A stretch of DNA of 64,000 nucleotides from Thalassia testudinum (Eukaryota > Streptophyta > Magnoliopsida > Alismatales > Hydrocharitaceae), in the NCBI GenBank assembly GCA_037157565.1, contig JAZHRO010000039.1, forward strand, positions 48,918,001 through 48,982,000, written 5' to 3'. The notes below the pieces were generated by a model that did no database searches, was not told the origin of the DNA, and saw only the letters and a program-made list of their open reading frames with translations. Below are positions 32,764 through 42,717 of this stretch, in pieces. The translations under genes were made by a program, and so were the position numbers. Numbering within the stretch: the stretch's first letter is position 1; every line of letters begins with the position of its first letter.

Positions 32764-34158
32764 CCCCCCGTTGCTCCACCGACCGGGGCAGCTCGGGTCT
32801 GACGGAGAAAACCCCCAACTTTCCTCTCTTCTCTCTCCGGCAGACGCTCACCAGCTCCGGCGGTTCCTCCCCCTTCTCCTCTTCGCTCTGCCGCAATACC
32901 AGCAGCAGAGACTTCCTCCCCTGCTCCTCCCGCGCCACGCCGCACCCAGCTGGCGCCTCTCCGGCTCTCTGCTCGCCGCCGCCCCTTTCCCTGAGCATCG
33001 TCTTCTCCGGCGACAGTCGATACGACTGTCGCCCTGTTCCTCCCCCTTCGTCCCTGCAAGTAAGCTAGAACTACTCCCCTTCTTCTCCTCTTTCTTTCCC
33101 CGCCTTCAATTTATTCAATTAAGCCCTCGACCGACCCTGACCATCGTCACCCCCTTCGTCTCCGGCCACCCTCCGGCGAGATGCTCCCATCGCTCCACAG
33201 CCTCACACACCTCGCCGACCCTCACCGAACCTCCGCCTCATCACACTGAGCACCCCCCACCCCTTCACTGCCACTCCACACCTCCGTAACGCTTCCCCCA
33301 ACAAACCCATCCTCCGACCCACAATCCGACCTAGGGCAGCCCTTGCACGCCGCCCCGCGCCTCGCCACCACCCACACGAGCTTCGCCGCACCCTGGCGAA
33401 GCTCCCGGCACTTTCTGATTAGGCCGAGAGGCCGTTTTTCTGTGAACAGGCCACCCGACCTCCGCCGCCATTGCCGTGCAGAAGGAGCTGCTTCCGCCTG
33501 CAGCTACAGGCGCGCCACGCTCAGCGCCACGCCCAGATTCGACTCCCAGGCCTTGCGAGGCGTTTCGACAAAACACCAGGCTCGCAGCTAAGGCAGAAGG
33601 CTTCGCGTGACGCCGCGATCTCCCGCTGCTTTCCCCGCTGCGGGCGCGCAATTGAGGTGGGACATTTAGTCCCACCTCGGAAAAGTCCGAAGAGGCGCAG
33701 CGATATAAGACGGAAAAGTGCTGGAGGCTTACTGCCTCAGCACACGGGGTGAGGTCCCCTTCACCCGCCCGGTTACCCGGTCTCGTCCGCGCTCACGCCC
33801 CGCGGACCTGACCCGACCCGACCCGACTTAGACTGACCTGCACTCCTCGCCCACCACGCACGCCGGTGGGCCTGGACCCGGGCACGACCCGTACCCGATT
33901 ACCCGGCAGCTCTGGGAGAGCTTTCCCAAGAGTGGTTTCAGAGAGAGAGAGACGCGGGGGAGAGGGTAGAGTAGGTTTTGTCCTCTGACGTAAGCTCTGA
34001 AGTGTGCAGGAACAGGTGAAGAAGAAGGAAGCTGAGGAAGACACTGTAGCAACAGGCAGTTTAAGTCGTCTGATTTGGAAATCAGATGACGGCCTGAAGG
34101 GAAAAGAAGAAAGAAGGAGGGGCGACGTCCCTGACTGGAAAAAGAAAAGACGGAAGAA

Positions 34159-34306
34159 GGAGATCTGCAGAAAGAAAGAGCATCACCTCTGCAGAACGAA
34201 GAAGAAGAAGATCACCTCTGCAGAACAAAGAAGAAAGGAGATCTGAAGAAAGAAAGAAGAGCATCACCTCTGCAGAACGAAGAAGAAGCAGATCTGAGAT
34301 GAGGAG
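34159..34306 (+). repeat. Purine-rich repeats in A2 LTR (R/U5 region)
   Basis: The phrase ATCACCTCTGCAGAAC followed by (GAA)n occurs three times, at 34182, 34211 and 34263, interleaved with GGAGATCTG. The 3' LTR copy has 3 extra bases in the GAA run. The purine bias could act as an exonic splicing or packaging element; this is inference. Confidence 0.6.
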
Positions 34307-34538
34307 AAACAAAGAAAAAAAAAAAGACACCACATTCTTTCTCTCTCTTTGTTTATTTTTGTAAAAGAAACATGTATACCTCTAGAATACAACTTGCTCC
34401 CTGAGTTCGACCTCGGGAACTCTTTTATTTTCCGAGTAAAAAATTTATATATTTGAAATGATGGCAATAACTGGCTATATTACATCGACATAACAATAAA
34501 ACCCGGTTATCTCGCGAACCCATCGTTAGCTATCAATT

Positions 34539-34556
34539 TGGCGCCGTTGCCGGGGA
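34539..34556 (+). other. A2 primer binding site (tRNA-Asp type)
   Basis: TGGCGCCGTTGCCGGGGA begins 3 bases after the LTR end. This is the PBS characteristic of Athila/Cyclops-type elements, complementary to the 3' end of tRNA-Asp. Confidence 0.9.
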
Positions 34557-35464
34557 GCAACGGCTATTCTAGAGGTAAACATTCCTGTTTCTTTTTAATT
34601 TCTGATAATCTCCTCTCTTTTGTGCAGAAAACTACAGGAAATCAAGAAGACAAGTAACCGCACAACAACCACTCCGAGGACAGGTAAGTTTTTTTTCTCT
34701 CGCTATTAACCCCTAAAACTCAAAAGAAAGAAAAGAACAAGCAATATAGGTCTAACCTGTCTTCCATACTTAGTAACCATAAAAGTTACATGTTTTCAAC
34801 TCATTATTCCTGCACACTATTAAGGGTATTTAAGGGCTAACACATTCTTGCTTGAGCCCTAATTACCCAACAAAGAATTAACTAGACCAAGTAGAGCCAA
34901 CCTAGGATCCAACACTAGGGATTTAGAGACACACTCCTTAAGCAAGAATTGAGAAAACCAAATGAAGTGTGCCCAAGCCCTTGTCTGAAAATACCTATTC
35001 AAAGGAAACCTAAAACAATTGGCTCTCTAAACACTTGAACCCTAAAAGAAAGGACCCAAAAAGCTCTCAAAGGAACAAGAGGTAAAGTTGACTCCTTGGG
35101 TCAACCAACCTTAAAATTAGGTCACTTTCTCACTCAAAATACCTAAGAGTTCAAGTGTAACTTTAAGCACCCTGATCTTAAGCTAAAATTGGTAGACTTA
35201 AGAGGTCAAGATCCCCATTCTGGTCTACCTGGACCCGCAGTGACAAGAGAGGTCGGGTGGGGGAAACCCTGTAACCCGTGGGGACGCTCTACCGTGTAGG
35301 GGTCTTCACGGGACTCTCCCTCTCTGGCTGCCCAGGTAATTCTCAGGGGGACGATCTTTCTGATCAAGGGGTCCATCTGCCCCGCACCTCTATAGTCACC
35401 CAACACATTTTTGGGTGCCTTGATTGGGTCCAGCACCTTCTAAACTTACCTCTTCCAACTGTGC
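34557..35464 (+). other. A2 untranslated leader
   Basis: Between PBS and gag; no convincing open frame. Packaging and dimerisation signals would be expected here but none can be recognised by eye. Confidence 0.6.
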
Positions 35465-37002
35465 ATGTACGGAAGGAGGTCTCTAAGACCACCCTTAAGA
35501 CCTCCTTTAGAAATTCGCTCTCGTCAAGGCCAAGCCTCGACGCCCGTGTTTGTGCAGAAACACCCTCACATTATTCTCTCTTCTGATTCAGAACCAAGTT
35601 CTTCTTCTTCCCCCATCATGGCTCAGCCAGTTGAGGAAGAAAATAATCTGGAACACCAGCTCCAGCGACTCAATGACCTCTTCCAAAACTTCGTGCACCC
35701 ACCACAGCGTCCTATGATGCGGGACCACTACAATCCTGCTGCGGTGGCCATTGAGCCTCGAGTCAGAATCCCGACTGGAGGACCTGATTCCGAACTAAAG
35801 CCCAACATGATTCATGCTATACCTAAATTCCATGGGCTTAATTCTGAAGATCCCTTCCAGCACATCAAACAGCTAAAGCATCTGGCCCACACTTTTGGAT
35901 CAGATGCGCAAAATCGGGATATTCTTCTCATGAAGATGTTCTCCTTTTCTCTTATGGACAAGGCCGCCCATTGGTATCAAACTCAGACCCGGCCGATCAA
36001 CACTTGGGAAGAACTTCAATCCGAGTTTTGAAAAAGTTCTTTCCCGTTGGTCGGACCAACGCCTTGCGCCATCAGATTACACACTTCACTCAACAATCAG
36101 GAGAACCTCTCCATGAGACATGGGATCGTTTTCAGGATCTCATGAGAAAGTGCCCCCATCACGGAGTTCCTAAATGGGAACAAGTCCAATCTTTTTACCA
36201 GGGACTCCGTGAGGACATCCGCCTTTTCGTCAATGCAACTTGCGGAGGAAACATCATGGGTCAACATGAAGACACCGTATGGGAGATTCTCGAAAACATG
36301 TGCGAGAACTCCATCAACAATGACTCCATGGGACTATTCGACAGGACGAATACCCGCGCAGCGACGAATCTTAAGGGAGCACATGAGACGCAGGGCCTGT
36401 CCGCATCAGTCGACCTGGAATTAATGGCCAGTCGATTGGACAAGGTCTCAATCATTGAAAAGAAGGTGGATGAGCTGACTCAGCACTTGCAGCGAGCCAC
36501 CTCCGCGCGTAACTCCTTTGCACAACCTCCTTCCACACAGGAGACTGTGCAAAACATCCTCCACCGATCTTCCCCTGGGATGGATCCATATCCATCCCCA
36601 TCTGATTCTTGGACTGGAAGATCATCCGATCCTTTCTACACCAGCCGGGGGAACTCCATTCCTCCTTTCCCTGATTCTCAGGAGGTTCCTCAGACCTGCG
36701 AGGACCTCAACGCCATCCAGAACGACCCATTCTCCAACACTTACAACCCTGGATGGCGAAACCACCCCAATTTTCAGTGGGCGGGAAATTCCCAAACCCA
36801 AAGACCACCTTTTCAGTCCCGCCCACAGCCCTCTCGTCACTACCAGCCGCCTCAGCCTCGGCCCAACCCTACTTATCCATCAGGGCCAAATCAAGATCAA
36901 ATGTCCTTAATCCTTCAGACTCTGGCTGACATTCAAAAAACGAATGCGGCTATTCAGAAACAGCACAAGGACGAGCTTACAGAAGTTAAAACTCAACTGG
37001 CC
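35465..37002 (+). pseudogene. A2 gag with one frameshift
   Basis: The open frame starts at ATG 35465; an internal ATG at 35618 (MAQPVEEENNLEHQ) is the more likely Gag start by resemblance to the A1 start (MAENQNPP). The capsid-like part has IPKFHGLNSEDPFQHIKQLK and AHWYQTQTRPINTWEELQSEF, ending in TGA at 36029-36031. The rest of the domain continues at once in another frame with KKFFPVGRTNALRHQI, LHETWDRFQDLM and FYQGL. A one-base loss in the T run 36026-36029 explains this. Further on come LELMASRLDKV and the Athila-type NPGWRNHPNFQW in place of a CCHC knuckle. Gag would assemble virus-like particles. The frame ends at the TAG at 37003-37005. Confidence 0.9.
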
Positions 37003-40000
37003 TAGTTGGCAAATTCTCGCCAACCAGGCACACTCCCTTCCCAACCTCTTCCTAACCCAAATAACATGCCAACCCAGAAGCGCGTTATGAATCCAAATTT
37101 AGGCCACGCCCAATGGATTTATCAGGCTCCTACTGCTCCATCTCCAGACGAGATGGAAGCCTCAACTTCTTATGCGGGATTTCAGCAGCAGCCACCCCTC
37201 CTACCAAACCCAAACCAAAATCAGGCCGGATTAAATTCTGTAACAAAACGTAGTGGTAAGACAACTCAAGACCCGCATTATCCAAACCACTCCCAGCCTG
37301 ATAACCATGACCCTAGGATAGTTATCCAAGGTACCGCTGTTCCAGATCCACAACTTGGACCTATCCTAGAAGAACCAACCAAGATCCCGTTTCCCGAGGC
37401 CCTGACCAAGGGAAAGAAGACCACCAAACCCGTGGCCCCTGAGGAGGACCTGGTCAAGCTCTTTGAGCAGGTCCACATAAACATCCCCTTGATGGATGCA
37501 ATCCGCCACGTACCAGCTTACGCACGATTTCTAAAGAATATATGTACACCCCAGCGTAAGCCGCGAACCAAGGGAGGGAGCCCAATTGTTCTGTCAGAGC
37601 AAGCCAGCTCTGTAATCCTTAGTAGACTCCCACCCAAGGCAAAAGATCCTGGAACTCCCCTGATTTCCTGTAAGATAGGTGGTACCCAATTTGATAGAGC
37701 ATTGTTAGACTTGGGTGCATCCATAAACCTGATACCCACATCCTTACTTGACCATCTAGAAGAATCTGAGCTGAAACCAACCGAGGTGACATTACAATTA
37801 GCAGATCGATCTATAAAGTCACCAAAAGGGATTCTCGAAGATGTTATCGTGAGAGTACGGGATTTCTATTTTCCCGTGGACTTTATAGTCTTAGATATGG
37901 ATGCACCTGAGAACCCTAGGGATACACCAATCATTCTAGGGAGACCTTTCTTGGCTACTGCTAGAGCCAACATCAGCTGTGAGGAGGGCCAAATAGAGCT
38001 TAAGTTTGGAGATCAAACATTGAAAATTGATATATTTAAGGCCCAACAAGGAATTAATTGCGGCGTCATCGAACAAATTTGTGACATCAAGACTTTGGTT
38101 GATGAATCACACCTCCAGAATGACTCGATTATGCCTCATCAACCACAGAAGGATCTTGACCCGCAAACAGAGGAGTTGAATCCAGATATGAACAACCCAG
38201 TAACTCCCACCCTTGAACCTCACATCTATACTAAACCACCCGCTGCTGCTGAAAACCCCATCCTCGAACTGAAACCCCTTCCCGCTCACTTGAAATACGT
38301 ATTTTTGGGTTCTAATCAGACCTTTCCTGTGATTATCAATTCCAACCTCAGTCCTGAACAGGAATCCCGTCTGATTATTGTCCTCCAGCAACATCGCAGA
38401 GCCATCGGATGGACTCTCGATGATCTGACTGGAATAAGTCCCTCTTATTGTACTCATCATATCTATTCAGAAGAGGGCACACGACCTTCTCGTGAAATGC
38501 AGAGACGCTTAAACCCCAATCTGCAGGAGGTCGTGAAAAAGGAGATCATCAAATGGTTAGATGCCGGAATCATCTACCCGATCTCCGATAGTCGTTGGGT
38601 GAGCCCAATTCAGGTCGTGCCCAAGAAGGCAGGACTCACCACTATAACGACTGAGACCGGAGAAATCATTCCTACCCGATTAGCCAACTCGTGGAGAGTC
38701 TGTATAGATTACCGTCGACTCAATTCCTCCACGAAGAAGGATCATTTCCCACTACCCTTCATTGATCAAATTCTCGAAAAACTAGCGGGAAATAGGTTCT
38801 TCTGCTTTCTTGACGGGTACTCCGGTTATAACCAGGTGGCAATCCATCCTGAGGACCAAGAAAAGACCACGTTCACCTGCCCCTTCGGAACATACGCTTT
38901 CCGAAGGATGCCTTTCGGTCTTTGCAATGCACCCGCTACTTTTCAGCGATGCATGCTTGCCATATTCTCAGATATGGTAGGTGATTATCTGGAAGTCTTC
39001 ATGGATGACTTTTCAGTTTTCGGAGCATCATTCGACGATTGCCTCCAACACTTGGTCCAGATACTCAGGCGGTGCATCGATGTGAATTTGGTTCTTTCCT
39101 GGGAAAAGAGCCATTTCATGGTGCCTGAGGGAATTGTCCTGGGACACTCAATTTCGGAGAAAGGTATCCAAGTGGACCGAGCTAAGGTTAATCTGATTTC
39201 TCACCTTCCTATGCCTAGCTCGATCAGGGACATCCGATCCTTTTTAGGGCATGTCGGTTTTTATCGACGATTTATCCTTGATTTTTCAAAAATCGCACGC
39301 CCCCTGACCACTCTTCTCTCCAAGGATGTTCCCTTCGAAATCTCCAAGGAATGCACTCAAGCATTTGAAATCCTGCGTGACCGAGTCACCCAAGCCCCGA
39401 TCCTACAGTCCCCTGATTGGTCTCAACCCTTTGAGATCATGTGTGATGCATCCGACTTCGCTGTAGGAGCGGTTTTGGGACAGAAAATTGACAAGAAACC
39501 TGTGGTCATTTACTACGCCAGCAAAACACTCGATGAGGCTCAGCGTAACTATACGGTTACTGAGAAAGAGCTGCTAGCTGTAGTATTTGCCCTAGAAAAG
39601 TTCAGATCATACCTTCTGGGTTCCCGTGTCATCATATACTCGGATCACACAGCTGTGAGGCATCTCCTTGCAAAGAAGGACGCGAAACCTCGATTAATCC
39701 GATGGATCTTGCTGTTGCAAGAATTTGACCTTGAGATTTGCGACAAAGCGGGAAAGCAAAACGTGGTAGCTGATCACTTGTCCCGTCTTCCTTCTGAAAT
39801 AATTGACCCTTCCGGACCCATCACTGAGCATTTTCCCGATGAGCACCTGCTGACTATTGGTACTAGCCTTCCATGGTTTGCTAATATAGTAAATTACTTG
39901 GCATCTCATCAGATCCCGTCCGATTGGCCGAAGGCCAAGAAAGACAAATTACGCTCCGATGCCAAGTATTACATTTGGGAAGACCCGTACCTCTTCCGCA

Positions 40001-41163
40001 TAGGTGCCGATCAGATCATCCGGAGATGTGTCCCGGAAGGGGAAGTCAACAATATCCTCTCTTTCTGCCATGACCAGGCATGCGGTGGCCATTTTGCCGG
40101 GCATAAAACCGCATCAAAAGTCCTCCAGTGCGGCTTTTACTGGCCCACACTGTTCAAAGACGCATACAGTCACTGCAAGGCATGCAGTCGTTGCCAGACT
40201 TTGGGCAACATGAGCCATCGCGACATGATGCCTATGCAACCGATTCTAGTATGTGAAATCTTTGATGTTTGGGGGATTGATTTTATGGGCCCCTTTCCTG
40301 TTTCGGATGGTTTCGAATACATTCTGTTGGCTGTGGACTACGTGTCCAAATGGATCGAAGACATACCGACCCGAACCTGTGATCACAAAATCGTTCTCAA
40401 ATTCATTCATCAACACATTTTCTCAAGGTTCGGGATTCCTCGTGCAATAATCTCTGATGGGGGGACCCATTTCACAAATGCTCAGTTTAGGTCACTGATG
40501 ACCAAATACGGGGTGTCTCACCGAATCTCTACTCCTTACCACCCCCAAACTAATGGTCTAGCTGAGCTGTCTAATCGGGAGATCAAGAAAATCCTGCAAG
40601 TCACTGTTCGACCTGACAGGAAGGACTGGTCGTCCCGACTTCCGGAAGCATTGTGGGCCTATAGGACCGCCCACAAGACCCAATTGGGCATGTCTCCCTT
40701 TAGACTGGTGTACGGAAAGGCATGCCACCTTCCCGTAGAACTGGAGCATAAAGCCTATTGGGCAGTACGGAACTGTAATCTAGATCTTTCCAAGGCTGGG
40801 ACCCACAGAAAACTCCAAATCAGCGAGATCGATGAATTACGCCTAGACGCGTACGAGAACTCGCAAATCTACAAGGAGCGGGTTAAAGCCTTCCACGACA
40901 AACACATCTCGAGAAAGATCTTTCATCCTGGTCAAAAGGTCCTACTCTTTGATGCCCGACTCAAACTCTTCCCAGGAAAACTGAGATCTAAGTGGGTCGG
41001 ACCATATTTGGTCCGACAGGTTTTTGGAAATGGAGCAATCGAAATCAGTCCACTCAGCCACGATTCTGAACCTTTCATCGTGAACGGTCAGAGACTCAAG
41101 CCGTTCATTGATGTAACTTCTACTGATTTGGCTGAGGCATCTTATATCCTCCTTTCCCCTTGA
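37003..41163 (+). CDS. A2 pol polyprotein (protease, RT, RNase H, integrase)
   Basis: The frame is open from just after TAG 37003-37005 to TGA at 41161-41163, 1,385 residues. Domains by residue: protease about 200-345 with [12 protein letters not shown] and [10 protein letters not shown] about 500-745 with [37 protein letters not shown] and FMDDFSVFG (about 664); RNase H about 800-930 with [29 protein letters not shown] and [10 protein letters not shown]; integrase about 995-1385 with an H-H-C-C zinc region ([18 protein letters not shown]), the DDE core ([21 protein letters not shown]) and a GPY-type C-terminus (SKWVGPYLV). All catalytic motifs look intact. There is no ATG of its own at the junction. 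The stop separating it from gag sits where A1 has Gln, so it is probably a point mutation. Expression would need readthrough or complementation in trans. Confidence 0.93.
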
Positions 41164-41425
41164 GCTTATTGCGCCCAGCCGATGGCGTAAAACTCAGCGC
41201 TTAACGGGAGGCAGCCCGTCATTCTCTTTGAAAACCTGAAACTTGTTCTGACACCTTTTAGCACTCGAAGTTCACCCTTGTAGACAGCCGACCCCAACTC
41301 AGATGCTTGCATCTGGGATTTGAAATCGTCCGCAAAAATTCAACCCGACCCATCCACTCATCCAAATTTCTGTCTTAAGGAATGAACTAAGACCCCCTAG
41401 GTTACAATGAGGACATTGCAAATCT

Positions 41426-41444
41426 TAGGCATGGGGGGGTATGA
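41426..41444 (+). other. Second polypurine-tract-like motif in A2
   Basis: TAGGCATGGGGGGGTATGA matches the terminal motif at 42704-42720 except for two extra G residues. It lies 1.28 kb upstream of the 3' LTR. Confidence 0.6.
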
Positions 41445-42116
41445 AAGTGCAAAACTTGTAAGAAAAGATTTCAAACAAAAAAATTCACATATGCCAAAAA
41501 CACCATAAAAATTAAAAGAATTTTCGAAAAAGAATAAGAGGAAAAGAGGAGAAGGAAATTTTTTGAAGGAGAAAAGAAACAAAATGAAAAAGGAGCACAA
41601 AATTATGAGAAAAAGTGATAGTCATTAGTAAGGAACTAAGGAATTAACCTAAGTTCTAGACCTCATTCAAGAAAAGTGCACAAAGAGATTAGTAAAGAAT
41701 GCAAACCTTAGGCATTCTTGAATAGACTCTTAGTACCCATTAAGATCTGGACACTCCTCAAGAGGTTGAGGAAAATGAAAAGCTGAAGTATTAGGTCTAA
41801 GGCTTAGGGAGTATTCGGCCTCGTTAACTAATTTTTGGTTTACGGGACTCAGTAACCTAAGCACCCTAACCTCACACACAGCCTGGTTCAGTAAGCGTAA
41901 AAATCAGAATCACGCAGAAGCGTCACAAAATTCTGAAAAGAACACCTAGAATAGGAGCGGCCGATCAACACAAGTTGATTTGGACGAGTTCCCAGCGCGG
42001 AGAGGCGGGAAATCCCCTCGAAGATGCGTAGCAAAATATCATCTCCTCAGTGCTTGTCTCCTAGGATATTTACATATCCTACTGGGGGCATGAAAGCACT
42101 CTGCTGGTTCAGATTC

Positions 42117-42261
42117 CATGGATGGCATTATCTCGAAGTGTCAATTGCCAGGGTCTGGATTCGGCCACGGAACACCATGGATGGGATTATCTCGAAATCT
42201 CAATAGCCAGGGTTCCGGGGGTTGCCATGGGCGGTGCTATCTCGAAACATCGATCGCCAGG
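42117..42261 (+). repeat. Threefold degenerate repeat in A2 3' noncoding region
   Basis: Three units start CCATGG at 42117, 42175 and 42225. Each carries a TATCTCGAA core followed by a (T)C(A)AT-GCCAGG box. Spacing is 58 and 50 bases. Sequence between the cores varies more than the cores. Confidence 0.75.
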
Positions 42262-42703
42262 AACCCTTGAGGATTGATGATGGGAGCAAGGAATCTGATA
42301 CAGACCGTGTTGAAAAGCCAATCCTAGGCTAGAACTAAAAAGAAAAAGAGAGAGAAAACTCTCCAAACAGAAAAACTTTCTATCTCTCTCTTACAAAACG
42401 CACTGCGAACTGAGCCAGGGCTAAAATCATTTCAAGCACGGGTGCTTTAACCACGAAGTCCAATAAACCTTAGGTTAGTTCTTGTGGACCTTAAAAACCT
42501 TTGCTAAAAGACTGAGGCTAAGGCTAGACAGATTTGGATCTTGATTGGTACTAGAGTACCTTTTAGGCCTATGGTCAGCATTCTAACCTAATCGATGCTC
42601 AAATAAAAAAAAAAAAAAGGGCACTTATCTAAAACTATTAAAAACTTCATGGTCTAGAACAAGGGTTGAAACCTTAAGTTTTTGCTAAGGGACTAGCAAA
42701 AGC

Positions 42704-42717
42704 TAGGCATGGGGGTA
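42704..42717 (+). other. A2 polypurine tract next to 3' LTR
   Basis: TAGGCATGGGGGTA lies directly before the LTR start at 42718. It would prime plus-strand DNA synthesis. Confidence 0.75.

Larger units (their letters stand above)
31833..34535 (+). repeat. A2 5' LTR
   Basis: The LTR is 2,703 bp and starts with the hairpin TGATGAG-AAC-CTCATCA. U3 is AT-rich to about 32480, then GC-rich. It contains three hairpins (32594-32732), the TATA box, a 60-bp block absent from the 3' LTR (32981-33040), a GAGGTGGGAC/GTCCCACCTC hairpin (33654-33678) and purine-rich repeats (34159-34306). Open frames in the GC-rich part occur in many phases and look non-coding. Confidence 0.95.
41164..42703 (+). other. A2 3' noncoding region (env position, no env found)
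   Basis: Athila relatives often carry an extra frame between pol and the LTR. Here only short frames exist and none has signal-peptide or membrane features. The region contains an upstream copy of the polypurine-tract motif (41426-41444), low-complexity AAAGA runs and a threefold repeat (42117-42261). Confidence 0.7.

Noticed and set aside
32429..33059. Long minus-strand frames (up to 189 residues) in the A2 LTR
   Set aside because: They lie in GC-rich LTR sequence, overlap frames in other phases on both strands, recur in the other LTR with a frame-altering 60-base indel, and show no domain.
41397..41600. Hydrophobic minus-strand frame that might suggest an env-like membrane protein of A2
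   Set aside because: Wrong strand for A2, and it is the complement of an A-rich noncoding run. No env-like frame was found on the plus strand.
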